From the NCBI GenBank assembly GCA_016793465.1, contig JAEUJW010000084.1:1-57667 (forward strand): 57,667 nt of DNA. Reading direction: 5' to 3'. The notes under the pieces were generated by a model. It saw only the letters and a list, made by a program, of their open reading frames with translations. It ran no database searches and was not told where the DNA came from. This document shows, piece after piece, positions 19,259 to 29,739 of the stretch (positions are counted from its first letter, which is position 1; the number at the start of each line of letters is the position of its first letter). Origin of the DNA: Myxococcales bacterium. Its GTDB lineage: Bacteria > Myxococcota > Polyangia > Nannocystales > Nannocystaceae. The position numbers and the translations under genes are program-made.

Positions 19259-19583
19259 GCCTGGGCCAGCGAGCGCCGCTGCTCCACCGCCCGATCGGCT
19301 GCGTCCGCGATCGCCGGGGTTCAGGCGTGCGCCGCCTGTCACGTATGGGATCGCCCAGCCGTCGACCTGGAAGCGCCAGGCGACGCGACCGTCGGCCGGC
19401 GGCTCGACGGCGATCGGCCACGCGTCGCTCGCACCCTCGGCCGTGATCACGCGGGCCGTCGTCTCGCCCGGCGCGACGCCCTCGGACACGTACGCCGAGC
19501 TCCCGCCGTCGGTCCAGCGCGCCGTGGCGACCGCGACGCCGGGCCGCGTCGCGGCGAAGTCTGCTAGCGTCGTCGGCCCGGCG
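19259..19583. other. Gap with possible minus-strand coding remnant
   Basis: No intact gene is supported. On the minus strand, roughly 19300-19560, the translation contains natural-looking protein sequence (RWTDGGSSAYVSEGV, VITAEGASDAWPIAVEPP, VAWRFQVDGWAIPYVTGG) with mixed hydrophobic and aromatic residues, unlike the Arg/Pro-rich shadows around it. There is no clear start, and the frame then degrades into Arg-rich text. It could be a pseudogene fragment. I could not assign a family. Confidence 0.3.
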
Positions 19584-20831
19584 ATGACGCTGCACGTCCA
19601 TGCCCTCGGCTGGGCCGAGCTCGACCCGCACCTGCGCCCGGCCTTCGACCCGGCGGTCGCGCGTGCGCTCGTCGCCCCGCTGATCCTCCCGCGCCCCGGC
19701 GTGCACCGCGGTCACCCCGGCGCGGCCGTGCACACCGCGCTGCTGTCCGGTCTCGGGCTGTGGAGCGCCGGCTGGTCGTGGGCGCGGGCCGACGGCGGTC
19801 CGCTGTCCGGGGCCGCGTTCGCCGGGCTGATGGCCCGCGGACCCGAGCAGGCGCTCGCCGGGGTGGTCGCGGCCCTCGAGGAGTGGCAGCGCTTCCTGCT
19901 CGACCTCGCGGCGCTGTTCGCGACGCTGCGCCGCGAGGACGCCGGGCGCCCGCTCGAGGACCGGGTCGAGCGCGCCGCGGCTCGCATCCTCCCGCTGGTC
20001 GCCGCTCGCACGCAGCACGACGACGCCTGGTACGGCTGCTTCACCGAGGTGCTGCGCTGGTACCTCGAGTCGTGCGGCCTCACCGGCCCTCACCTCGAGC
20101 CGGCCATCGACGGCGTCGTCAGCGGGCGCTTCGCCAGCTGGGTCGGCCCCAGCGCCGAGGTGGCGGCGCTCGCCTGCGCCGAGCTCGGCCTCGCCGTCGC
20201 CGAGGCCGACGCTCGCCCCGCGGTCGACGGCACGGCCGCGTGGTGGCAGCTGCGCGAGCGCGGCTTCGCGGCCGCCCCCGCCGCGCCCGCGCGCACGCGC
20301 GTGGGCCGGGACGGCCACCGCGCGTACATCGACCGCGTCGACCGGGCCCGCGACCCGCTGCGCGCCGACCGCATGCACGCCGCCCTCGACCTCTGCCGCG
20401 CCGACGCCCGCGCCGGTCGAGCCTTGACCTTCGAGGCCCTCGCGGTCTGGCAAGCGGCGGTGCTCGCCGTCCCGGCCGTCGACCTGCGCCAGGCCGACGC
20501 GTACGCCAAGCACGGCCGCGAGTATTACCCGCGCGTCGCCGACCTGCGGGGGCGCCTCGACCGCGCCCTCGCCGACGCCCACGGCGACGCGTCGGTGGCG
20601 GTGCGAGCCGCCCGCGTCTACCTCGACCTCTGCTTCCTCCACCCGTTCGCCGACGGCAACGCCCGCGCCGCCCGCCTCGCCCTCGATCACGTGCTCACGC
20701 GCGCCGGCCTGGCCCTCCACCGCGCCGAGCCGCTGTTCGTGGTGGCGCGCGCCGCCGACGACGCGCGCGGCGCGTGGACCTTCGCCTTCGTGGTCGAGCA
20801 GCTCGTCGGCCTCGCGCCGGCCTCCGGCTGA
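19584..20831 (+). CDS. Fic domain protein (Fido family)
   Basis: 415 residues from ATG 19584. The C-terminal third has the Fic active-site motif HPFADGNARAAR (consensus HxFx[D/E]GNxRxxR; catalytic His about residue 353), preceded by the expected helix AARVYLDLCFL. The N-terminal ~270 residues are Ala-rich and helical without a family I recognise; no obvious inhibitory [S/T]xxxE[G/N] helix is visible, though a divergent one may be present. Fic enzymes usually AMP-modify proteins. No adjacent small antitoxin gene is seen, so a toxin-antitoxin role is not supported. Confidence 0.8.
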   Translation: MTLHVHALGWAELDPHLRPAFDPAVARALVAPLILPRPGVHRGHPGAAVHTALLSGLGLWSAGWSWARADGGPLSGAAFAGLMARGPEQALAGVVAALEEWQRFLLDLAALFATLRREDAGRPLEDRVERAAARILPLVAARTQHDDAWYGCFTEVLRWYLESCGLTGPHLEPAIDGVVSGRFASWVGPSAEVAALACAELGLAVAEADARPAVDGTAAWWQLRERGFAAAPAAPARTRVGRDGHRAYIDRVDRARDPLRADRMHAALDLCRADARAGRALTFEALAVWQAAVLAVPAVDLRQADAYAKHGREYYPRVADLRGRLDRALADAHGDASVAVRAARVYLDLCFLHPFADGNARAARLALDHVLTRAGLALHRAEPLFVVARAADDARGAWTFAFVVEQLVGLAPASG

Positions 20832-20906
20832 GCCGCGGCGCGACACGACGTGACCCTCGCGCTCGGCGAGCGCACCGGCGCGTGCAGCTCGCCGGTGCGC
20901 TGACCC

Positions 20907-21713
20907 TCACGGCCGCGCGCGGAGGTGCGGGCAGAACGGCGGGCGCCAGCCCGGCTCGACCGCCCGGCCGCTGTACTGTCGGGCCTCGCTGGCGACCCCG
21001 AAGTCGCCGAGCGCCGGGTTGACGTCGCCCTGCAGGGCCCGCTCGCGCTCGCGGATCACCGCCTGCATGCGCCCGTACTTGCCGGTCTGGCGCAGGCTCT
21101 CGAACTGCACGTGCGGGTTGAACACCAGCGCGGGCCAGGGGAACCGCCGGCTCACGCGGCCGCTGCCGGGGTGCAGGCCGATCACGAACGAGGCCCGGCC
21201 CGCGAAGCTGAACGCGAAGCGCGGGTCGTCGGGGTCGGCGCTGACCTGGGGGTCCCAGCCGGCGGCGTCGACGTCGTGCAGCGCCTGCAGCTGGGCCCAC
21301 AGGGCCGCCTCGAACTCGACCTCGTCGAGCTCCTGCGGCTGCTTGAACAGCGCGACGAACGTGGCGAACGCGCCGCCGATCTCGCCGATCCCCGCGGTGA
21401 AGCCGGCGAGGTCGCGGCCGAGGGCGGCGGTCGCGTCGCCCAGCCGCTCGTACACGCCGAGGCGGTAGCTCCCGCTGTGCACCGCGCTGCGGGCCCCGAC
21501 GCACGAGTACTGCGGGTCGAGCACGAACGCGCGGAAGGCCCCGTGCATGGCCGAGGCGGTGAGGTCGGGCCGCGGCGCGCCGGCGCCGACGGGCAGCAGG
21601 CGCTCGGGGTGCGCGGGGTCGGGGCGATACATCGTCGCGTGCATCGCCGGGCAGAGGATGGCGGGCGGGCCCGGGTCGCGCGGCCTCGCGGGGGCGGTGT
21701 GTACGGCGGTCAT
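20907..21713 (-). CDS. YqcI/YcgG-family protein related to haem-dependent N-hydroxylase GntA
   Basis: 268 residues from ATG 21713. The pattern HGAFRAFVLDPQYSCVGARSA near the start, RFAFSFAGRASFVIGLHPGS in the middle and RRFPWPALVFNPHVQFESLR towards the end match the YqcI/YcgG family; the guanitoxin enzyme GntA, a haem-dependent N-hydroxylase of a guanidine-containing substrate, belongs here. None of the other guanitoxin genes is visible nearby, so the substrate is unknown. A later ATG (MHATMYRP, about 23 codons in) could be the start. No operon partners; the flanking gap upstream is about 540 bp. Confidence 0.75.
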   Translation of the reverse strand: MTAVHTAPARPRDPGPPAILCPAMHATMYRPDPAHPERLLPVGAGAPRPDLTASAMHGAFRAFVLDPQYSCVGARSAVHSGSYRLGVYERLGDATAALGRDLAGFTAGIGEIGGAFATFVALFKQPQELDEVEFEAALWAQLQALHDVDAAGWDPQVSADPDDPRFAFSFAGRASFVIGLHPGSGRVSRRFPWPALVFNPHVQFESLRQTGKYGRMQAVIRERERALQGDVNPALGDFGVASEARQYSGRAVEPGWRPPFCPHLRARP

Positions 21714-22255
21714 GATGGTCGTCGCTGGACCGTGGCGGCGAGGTGACGTCGGTTCAAGCGCACGAGCCCCGCGGGCGCGCCGCGGGCCGCCTCGTCCGCC
21801 GTCAGGCGCGGGTCCGCGGACGCGCAGCAAACTCGTGCCGGTGTCCGCGGCGCGACAGGACAGCATGCGCAGGCTCCGCTGCGGCGCGCCGCGGCTCGTC
21901 GCACGTGCATCGACACGATGCGCACGATCGACGAGCCGCGCGCCGGACGAGGCCAGCGATCGACGCGCACGCGCCGAGCACGAGCGGGTCGTGCGATTCA
22001 TCCTCGGGATGTCCCGAGCCTCGCGCCGACTGCGCTGTTCGCCGGCACGTCCTGCGCACGCGCCCGCGGCGGGCGTGGCCGGTGCGCCGCGTCGTTTCGG
22101 CGGCGGCCCGCGCGAGCGACCGGATGGGCCGCTACGGGTGGAGCGACCACGGAGCGTCGAGAGGGGCAGACATGAACCAGGGCGTCGGCATCGACCTGTG
22201 AGGGTGAGCGGGCCGCGCGGCGGGCAGCGGCGCCCCGGTCGCCCTGCCCGTCGCT
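21714..22255. other. 542-bp gap without a supported gene
   Basis: Open frames here are Arg/Ala-rich and overlap one another. The only notable item is a 9-codon frame at 22171-22200 (MNQGVGIDL) behind an AGAGGGG, which is too short to support. The gap separates the GntA-like gene from the signalling gene at 22256, both on the minus strand. Confidence 0.4.
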
Positions 22256-23395
22256 TCACGTCGTGAGGTGCACGGGCACCCGGACGCGCAGCGCCGGGCG
22301 CCGCGGGCCCTCCAGCTCGACCGTGAGCTCGCCGCCGAGCCGGCGGCAGAGGCGTCGGCTGCTCTCCAGCCCCGGTTCGTCCGCGCCGTCGCGCGGGCCC
22401 TCGCCGTCGTCGGCGTGCGACAGGCTGGCGAACAGCAGCTCGAGCTGCCCGGGGTCCAGCCACAGCCCGCTCGGTCGGATCGCCAGCTCGAGCTCGTCGC
22501 CCTCGCGCGTGACCTCGAAGAGCACGCGCCCGCGGCGGGTGAACCTGCAGACGTTGCCGAGCAGGTTGAGCAGGACCCGGCCGAGCAGCGCCGGGTCGCT
22601 GACGATCGCCCCGACGTCGGGGGCGCACGCCAGTTCGAAGGTGTTGCCGTTGTGGCCGACGAGCGGGCGGACCGCCGCCGCGATCTCCTCGACGAACGGC
22701 TCGACCTCGACGCGGCGCAGGTCGAGCGCGGCCACCCCGGCCTCGGGCTCGCTGAGCGCCAGCACCTCGCCGAGGCGCCCGAGCAGGCGCCGGCCGGCGT
22801 CGCGGACGGCGCGCACGTGCAAGGCGGCGGCGCCGTCGACCAGCTCGTCGAGGGCCTCGGCCGCCGCCAGGATGTCCGTCATCGGCTCGCGATACGCGTG
22901 GATGACGGTGGCGACGAACGCCGACTTGGCGCGGTTGGCGAGTATGGCCTGGGTGCGCGTGCGCTCGAGCTCGCGGTTGAGCTGGCGCAGCGTCGACAGC
23001 GAGCGCCCGCGTTCGATCGAATAGCGGATCGAACGCTCGAGCACGTCGGCGTGTATTCGGCTCTTGACCAGGTAGTCGGCGGCGCCCGCCCGCGTGGCCT
23101 CGAGGTCCTGGGCGCGCCCGGTGTGCCCGGTCAGGACGATGATCGGCACCTCGACGCCCGCGGCCGCCGCGCGGGCCAGCAGCTCGACGCCGGTGCGATC
23201 GCCGAGCCCGTAGTCGAGCAGGCACACGTCGTGGGCCTCGCCGGTCAGCCGGCGCAGCCCCTCGTCGAAGGTCCGCGCCCAGGTCAGCGTATATTCGTCC
23301 CCGTCGATCTCGCCGAGCTCGGCGAGCAACGTGCGGGTCAGGATGTGGTCGTCCTCGTCGTCCTCGACGAGCAGCACCGATATTCGTCGCGCCAT
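22256..23395 (-). CDS. Response regulator fused to a degenerate histidine-kinase-like module
   Basis: 379 residues from ATG 23395. Receiver domain (1-125): LLVEDDEDD, Asp61 in CLLDYGLGD, IIVLTGHTG, ADYLVKSR. A coiled region (LRQLNRELERTRTQAILANRAK) leads to an H-box-like helix IHAYREPMTDIL, in which His is kept but the usual ExRxPL is changed to YREPM. The ATPase-like part has LLNLLGNVCRFTRRG (N-box present), but the G1 motif DxGxG is not recognisable (where it is expected the text reads RPSGLWLDPGQ). The catalytic part is therefore probably weak or inactive, and the protein may act as a scaffold or receiver-controlled adaptor. It lies about 90 bp downstream of the Rcp1-like regulator on the same strand. 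Confidence 0.75.
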   Translation of the reverse strand: MARRISVLLVEDDEDDHILTRTLLAELGEIDGDEYTLTWARTFDEGLRRLTGEAHDVCLLDYGLGDRTGVELLARAAAAGVEVPIIVLTGHTGRAQDLEATRAGAADYLVKSRIHADVLERSIRYSIERGRSLSTLRQLNRELERTRTQAILANRAKSAFVATVIHAYREPMTDILAAAEALDELVDGAAALHVRAVRDAGRRLLGRLGEVLALSEPEAGVAALDLRRVEVEPFVEEIAAAVRPLVGHNGNTFELACAPDVGAIVSDPALLGRVLLNLLGNVCRFTRRGRVLFEVTREGDELELAIRPSGLWLDPGQLELLFASLSHADDGEGPRDGADEPGLESSRRLCRRLGGELTVELEGPRRPALRVRVPVHLTT

Positions 23396-23481
23396 GTCCC
23401 CCGTGCTCCGGCTCGGCCGACCCTACCGCGGATCGCGGCGGGGCGGGAGCGGGCCGGGGCGCGGACCGGCGGGCGCCGCGA

Positions 23482-23924
23482 TCACTTCGGCGCCAGCTCG
23501 ACGATCTCGAACCAGTAGCGCTCGAGCACCCGCATCACGTTGACCAGCGACTCGAAGGTCACCGGCTTGATGATGAACGAGTTCACCCCGAGGTCGTAGC
23601 TGCGGTAGATGTCCTCCTCGGCCTTCGAGGTCGTCAGCACGACCACCGGGATGCGGCGCAGCTCGGGGTGGCCCTTGATGTGCTTCAGCGCCTCGCGGCC
23701 GTCCATGCGCGGCATGTTGAGGTCGAGCAGGATCATGCCGGGCCGCGGGGCGCTGTCCGGGTCGGTGTAGCGGCCGCGCTGCAGCAGGTAGTCGAGCAGC
23801 TCCTCGCCGTCCTCGACGAACCGCACGTCGTTGACGAGGCGGCTCTCCTTGAGCGCGTCCTCGGCGAGCATGCGGTCCTCCTGGTCGTCGTCGGCGATGA
23901 TGATGGTGATGGAGCGACGGCTGG

Positions 23925-23928
<4 letters not shown>
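23482..23928 (-). CDS. Rcp1-type response regulator
   Basis: 148 residues. The start is a TTG at 23928 that overlaps the stop of the kinase gene upstream (TTGA), consistent with translational coupling; no ATG is available before the first receiver motif. A single receiver domain: IIIADDDQED, phospho-Asp in MILLDLNMPRMDGREAL, VVVLTTSKAEEDI and INPF-type end replaced by SFIIKPVTFESL. The long alpha4-beta5 region is typical of response regulators paired with PAS or phytochrome kinases, such as Rcp1. The partner is almost certainly the adjacent PAS kinase. Confidence 0.85.
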
Positions 23929-25403
<1,475 letters not shown>

Positions 25404-25512
25404 GTTGAACCTCCTCAACTGGTTGGCCCCAGCATATCCTCATCCGCGGCGCCTCCGCGTCGAGCTCCGCGGCTTTGATCGCCCGCGCGGCCGCGGTTCG
25501 TTTGTGCGCACT

Positions 25513-26871
25513 TCAGATACGGTGTACGCGCGCGAGGATCGGCCGGTCGGGCTGGCAGGTGGCGCCGACCCTCATGCCGACGCGCTGCTCCGGCAGCACC
25601 TCGACGCGGAACCGGCGGAGGATCAGCCCGAGCAGCAGCAGCACCTCGTAGATAGCGAAGCGTCGGCCGAGGCACGAGCGCGGCCCCGCGCTGAACGGCA
25701 GGTAGGCGTGGTGGTGGCGCGCCTTGACGCGTTCGGGCGTGAAGTGCTCGGGGAACAGCTCGTCGGGCCGCTCCCAGAAGTCGGGGTGGCGGTGCACGAA
25801 GTAGATGCCGAACATCACCGTGGCGCCGGCGGGCACCGGGTGGCCGCGCAGGACGTCGGCCTCGCGGGCCCGCCGCGTCAGCGCCCACGCCGGCGGGCGC
25901 AGGCGCAGCACCTCGTCCAGCAGCATGCGGGTGTAGACCAGCGCGTCGAGCTGCTCGAGCGTCGGCGACTCGGCGAGCGCGGCGGCCTCGACGCGCGCGC
26001 GCTGCATCATGTCGTCGTGGCCGGCGAGCAGGTAGAGCGCCCACGAGATCGTCAGGGCCGACGTCTCCTGCCCGGCGACGTACTGCGTGAGCAGCTCGTC
26101 GCGCAGCTGGCGGTCGTCCATGGCCTCGCCGCGCTCGCCGCGGGCCTCGAGCAGCAGGCGCAGCAGGGTGCGCGGCTGGTCGGGCGCCGGCGGCTGGCGG
26201 CGGGCCTCGGCGATGATCGCGTAGACCAGGCGGTCGAGCAGGCGGATGGCGCGCTGGAACCGGCGGTTGGTCGGGGTGGGGACGGCGAGCGGCAGGGAGA
26301 ACGCGCGGTTGACCCGCTCGCCGGCGATCTGCAGGCCGTCCATGACCGCGTGGGCCGAGGCCGCGGCGCTGTCGCGGATGTCGAGGCCGAACAGGGTCAG
26401 GCCGACGATCTGGTGGGTCAGCTGCAGCAGCTCCTCGTGCACGTCGAAGGCCCGGCCGGCCGCGGCGTGGGCGTCCCAGCGGTCCAGCATGCCGTGCACG
26501 CAGCGGGCCATGGTCGCCACGTAGCCGCGCAGCATGTCGCGGTGGAACATCGGCTGGATCAGCTTGCGCTGGCGGACCCACAGCTCGCCCGAGCTGGTGA
26601 TGAGGCCGTTGCCGAGCAGCGGGCGGATCGGGTCGTAGTTCCTGTCCTTCAGGTAGAGGTCGTCGCGGGTGACGACCCGCTCGATCGCCTCCGGGTGGGC
26701 GGCGACGACGATGCGCTGGCGGCCGAGGGTCGGCAGCTGGAACATGTCGCCGTGGGTCCGCCAGGCGCGCTCGACGTACTCGAACACGCCCTCGCGCAGG
26801 AGCCCGGGCAGGACGCCGACGAGGGGCAGGCCGCGGGGGCCGGGCAGCGGGGTGTCGACGCGGGGGTTCAT
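25513..26871 (-). CDS. Cytochrome P450 of the terpene operon
   Basis: 452 residues from ATG 26871. It contains the I-helix YVAGQETSALTISW (AGxET), ExxR in LLDEVLRLRPPAW, and the haem loop FSAGPRSCLGRRFA with Cys400. The N-terminus is soluble, starting with a PGPRGLPLVG proline-rich hinge, so it is a soluble bacterial P450 that needs external ferredoxin partners; none is encoded nearby. The ATG overlaps the stop of the terpene synthase gene (ATGA), so it is the last gene of the operon and probably oxidises the cyclised terpene. Confidence 0.92.
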   Translation of the reverse strand: MNPRVDTPLPGPRGLPLVGVLPGLLREGVFEYVERAWRTHGDMFQLPTLGRQRIVVAAHPEAIERVVTRDDLYLKDRNYDPIRPLLGNGLITSSGELWVRQRKLIQPMFHRDMLRGYVATMARCVHGMLDRWDAHAAAGRAFDVHEELLQLTHQIVGLTLFGLDIRDSAAASAHAVMDGLQIAGERVNRAFSLPLAVPTPTNRRFQRAIRLLDRLVYAIIAEARRQPPAPDQPRTLLRLLLEARGERGEAMDDRQLRDELLTQYVAGQETSALTISWALYLLAGHDDMMQRARVEAAALAESPTLEQLDALVYTRMLLDEVLRLRPPAWALTRRAREADVLRGHPVPAGATVMFGIYFVHRHPDFWERPDELFPEHFTPERVKARHHHAYLPFSAGPRSCLGRRFAIYEVLLLLGLILRRFRVEVLPEQRVGMRVGATCQPDRPILARVHRI

Positions 26872-27743
26872 CGCGGGTCTCCTTCGGCGGCGTAGCGCGC
26901 GGGCATGGCCGCGTACCAGCGGCGGATGTTGCTCATGCCGTCGCGGATGAGCGCGCCGAAGCCGTCGCCCGCGGGCAGGCGCTCGATCGCCTGCAGCATC
27001 AGGCGCTCCTGGCCGCGGCGCAGCGACTCGGCGAAGGCCCGCGCCGCCGCCGGGGCCATGCTGCGCTCGAGCAGCAGCACGACGTTCGACACGCGGCCGG
27101 CGTGGCCCTCGCGGCGCTCCTTCTCGGCGCTCTGGAGGTCGTTGAGCAGGCGCTGCGACAGGCACATGTGGCGCTCGGCGCGGGCCAGGCGCATGTCGTC
27201 GGCGCGGGCGGCCCGGTCCATGCCGTGGGCGAGGTTGGCGGACGAGATGATGCTCGTCAGGCCGGTGCTGTCGGCGCCGATCTCGAGCGCCTCGGCGAAC
27301 GAGGCGGCCTCGCCGGCGCGCGACATCTCCTCCTCGGCGTACATGGCCCGGAACACCTCGGCGGAGCGGGCCAGCCACCAGCGGTGCTCGCCCGGCGCGC
27401 GCGCGCGGGCCCGCAGCTCGGCGGACAGGCGGCGGAAGAACGCGAGCTCGGGGGCGGGGTCGTCGCTGACGAACCCCGGGTCCTCGCCCATGGCGATCAG
27501 GTCGCGCCAGGTCGCCGGGCCGCACAGGAAGCGGTCGCTGCGGTCGTCGAACCAGAACCAGAAGGTGATGACGAGGCCGACCAGGAACTCGGCCTCGGGG
27601 TCGCGCGGGCGGCGGTCGTCGCGGCAGGCGGCGCCGATGTACAGGCCGTCGGCGGCGTGGTGGTCCTCGAGGTCCGCGATGCCGCGCGTCCAGGCCAGCA
27701 GGCGGGCGAGCACGGTGGGGTCGACGGCGTCGGCGATGCGCAC
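26868..27743 (-). CDS. Class I terpene synthase
   Basis: 291 residues from GTG 27743. It has the aspartate-rich motif WFWFDDRSD (Asp66, Asp67, Asp70) and the NSE triad NDLQSAEKE (Asn201, Ser205, Glu209), both needed for magnesium-pyrophosphate binding, with the RHMCLSQRLL helix before it. Length is slightly shorter than typical bacterial sesquiterpene synthases (about 320-350), mainly at the N-terminus. It sits between a class II cyclase and a P450, so its substrate may be a bicyclic diphosphate made by the neighbour rather than linear farnesyl or geranylgeranyl diphosphate. Confidence 0.88.
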   Translation of the reverse strand: MRIADAVDPTVLARLLAWTRGIADLEDHHAADGLYIGAACRDDRRPRDPEAEFLVGLVITFWFWFDDRSDRFLCGPATWRDLIAMGEDPGFVSDDPAPELAFFRRLSAELRARARAPGEHRWWLARSAEVFRAMYAEEEMSRAGEAASFAEALEIGADSTGLTSIISSANLAHGMDRAARADDMRLARAERHMCLSQRLLNDLQSAEKERREGHAGRVSNVVLLLERSMAPAAARAFAESLRRGQERLMLQAIERLPAGDGFGALIRDGMSNIRRWYAAMPARYAAEGDPR

Positions 27744-27768
27744 AGCGGGGTCCTTTCGCGGGGTGATC

Positions 27769-29373
27769 TCAGCGGGCGCCGAGGCGGCGGAGCGCGGCCA
27801 GCACGCCGCCGGTCACGAACGCCTGGGTGTGGGTCGTGAAGTGGCTGAGCAGCGGGCGCGGGCCGTACATGTCCGGCGCGCCGGGCCAGGTGCCGTCGGC
27901 GCGCTGGGTGTCGACGAGGTAGGCGAGGCCGCGGGCGGCGCGGGCAGGGTGGCGGCCGCAGATCGCCGCGAGGGCGAGGCCGGTGGCGCTGGCGGTGCTC
28001 GGGCCCTCGGGGTCGGGCGACCAGCCGCCGTCGTCGTGCTGGCGCGCGGCGAGGGCGTCGACCCCGGCGCACACCAGCGGGTGGTGGGCGCCGATCGCCC
28101 GGCCGATCTCGGCCAGCGCGTAGGGCGTGCCGCGGTACCAGCTCGCCGACCACTTGCCCTCGCGCTGGACCTGGGCGGTCAGCCACGCGCGGGCCGGCGC
28201 CCGCGGGACGGCGTGGCGGGCCGCGCAGGCGTCGAGCGCCGACAGCACGTGGGCCACCACGTCCGCGACCGGCGGGTCGTCGCGGAACTGCCAGGTGCGC
28301 CACAGGCCGTCGTCCATCTGCACGCGGGCGAGGTAGTCGAGCGCGCGCTCGACGGTGCGTCCGCCCTGCAGCGTGCCGTGCAGGGCCAGCAGCACGGCGC
28401 CGGTGGTGTCGTTGTCCGACTCGACGCCGACGCGGAACGGCCAGCCGCCGTCGCGGTTCTGGTTGGCCTGCAGGAAGTCGAGGGCGGGCTGCAGCGCCCC
28501 GCGGGTGAACCTCGGCTCGCCCGCGAAGGCGCGGACGATCAGCGAGGTGTCCCACACGTCGCTCGTGCAGAAGCGCCAGGTCCCGTCGGCCTGGCGATCG
28601 GCGAGCAGCCGCGCGCGCAGCACGTACCACGGGTCCGAGCCGGGGGCGGCGACGCAGAGCGCGAGGTAGGCCAGCGCCGTGCTCACCGGGTTGAACAGGA
28701 ACGCCGCCCGCGGGGCCTGCATGTGCACCAGATCGAAGCCGGCGGCCGCGACCGCGGCGGTGTGGCCGGCCCGCGCCTGCAGCAGGATGTGCTGGGCGAT
28801 CAGCTCGACCTTGCTCCACTGCTTCTGGCCCGACTGCGTGCTGCGCTCGTAGTCGGCGGCGACCCGCGCCCGCAGCGTGGCCTCGTCGTACGGCGCGCGC
28901 ACCTCGAGCCCGGCGTGGAGCGCCAGCGTGTGCAGCAGGGCGGCGCGGCTCGCCAGCACCGGCGCCGCCAGCTCCGGCGCGCCGAGGTCGACGACGCCGC
29001 GCTCGCCGAGGAGGATGCGCCGCAGGGTGTGCTCGAGCAGGTGGGCCACCGGGTGGTGGTCCTGCGGCGCGGCGCCGCGGGCCCACGCGCGGGCCCCGTC
29101 GACCGCCTCGCGGTCGAGGCCGCCGGGCGTGTGGGCGAGGGCGACGCCGGCGAGGGCCGTCTCGAAGATGCGGGCGTCGGGCGCCGCCTCCCACGAGCCG
29201 TCGCGGCGCTGGCTGGACAGGCAGTGGTCGACGGCGCGTCGCAGGCAGGCGTCGGCCGCCGCCAGCAGGTGGCGGTCCGCCGCGGGCTCGCTGGAGCGGT
29301 CCGCCGCGGCGAGGCCCCGCGACCGCGGGCCGGCGGAGCGTCCGCCCCGGGGGTGCTGCGCGTTCGTTGCCAC
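27769..29373 (-). CDS. Class II terpene cyclase (squalene-hopene cyclase superfamily)
   Basis: 534 residues from GTG 29373; an AGGAGG lies 10 nt upstream. QW-type repeats run through the protein (QRRDGSWE, RQADGTWRF, QNRDGGWPF, QMDDGLWRTW, QHDDGGWSPD, QRADGTWPG), the mark of alpha/alpha-barrel terpene cyclases. The catalytic acid motif is D320-N-D-T-T, where squalene-hopene and labdane cyclases have DxDD; a DxDTT variant has been reported for bacterial drimenyl-diphosphate-type cyclases. The protein is shorter than hopene cyclases (about 630) and lacks a membrane-binding segment. It probably protonates a prenyl diphosphate. First gene of the three-gene operon, with a 25-bp gap to the class I synthase. 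Confidence 0.85.
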   Translation of the reverse strand: MATNAQHPRGGRSAGPRSRGLAAADRSSEPAADRHLLAAADACLRRAVDHCLSSQRRDGSWEAAPDARIFETALAGVALAHTPGGLDREAVDGARAWARGAAPQDHHPVAHLLEHTLRRILLGERGVVDLGAPELAAPVLASRAALLHTLALHAGLEVRAPYDEATLRARVAADYERSTQSGQKQWSKVELIAQHILLQARAGHTAAVAAAGFDLVHMQAPRAAFLFNPVSTALAYLALCVAAPGSDPWYVLRARLLADRQADGTWRFCTSDVWDTSLIVRAFAGEPRFTRGALQPALDFLQANQNRDGGWPFRVGVESDNDTTGAVLLALHGTLQGGRTVERALDYLARVQMDDGLWRTWQFRDDPPVADVVAHVLSALDACAARHAVPRAPARAWLTAQVQREGKWSASWYRGTPYALAEIGRAIGAHHPLVCAGVDALAARQHDDGGWSPDPEGPSTASATGLALAAICGRHPARAARGLAYLVDTQRADGTWPGAPDMYGPRPLLSHFTTHTQAFVTGGVLAALRRLGAR

Positions 29374-29739
29374 TTGTTCGGAGCCTCCTGTCCAGCGGAC
29401 GCCTCGATGTCGAGGCTTCGTGACGTCATCACGGCGTTCGATTCGCCGATGATGCAAGGTTTGTATATTCGACGCCCGGCCCTGGAGCGCCGTCCGTCTC
29501 GACGCCAGAGTGCATTATGTATAGTGGCGCGGTGGCTCGATACGGATCACGGCCCTGTGAACTTTCTTGCGCCCCGCGGCGATTCGTCGAAAGGTGCGTG
29601 TCATGAACGATGTTATCCGTCACGCCAATTCGCAATGATGGCAGTGCGGAGGGGCACGCACGGACGCGGCGCCCGCGGGGCTGCGCGCGGATCCTCCTGA
29701 CCGCGGCGACGACGACGCGGCCGCGGATCGACGGTCGGC
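29374..29739. other. 366-bp gap upstream of the terpene operon
   Basis: Locally less GC-rich than its surroundings (29440-29640). It holds small palindromes (CCTCGATGTCGAGG at 29402-29415; GTGACGTCATCAC near 29420) and AT-rich stretches such as TGTATATTCG and ATTATGTATAGT, plausible sites for promoter and operator of the operon, which reads to the left. No -35/-10 pair is convincing enough to annotate. No gene is supported. Confidence 0.4.

Noticed and set aside
19584..20831. Fic protein as part of a toxin-antitoxin pair
   Set aside because: No small adjacent antitoxin gene and no clear inhibitory helix motif can be seen.
22171..22200. Nine-codon frame MNQGVGIDL behind a good ribosome-site-like AGAGGGG
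   Set aside because: Too short, and no downstream gene on the same strand that a leader peptide could control.
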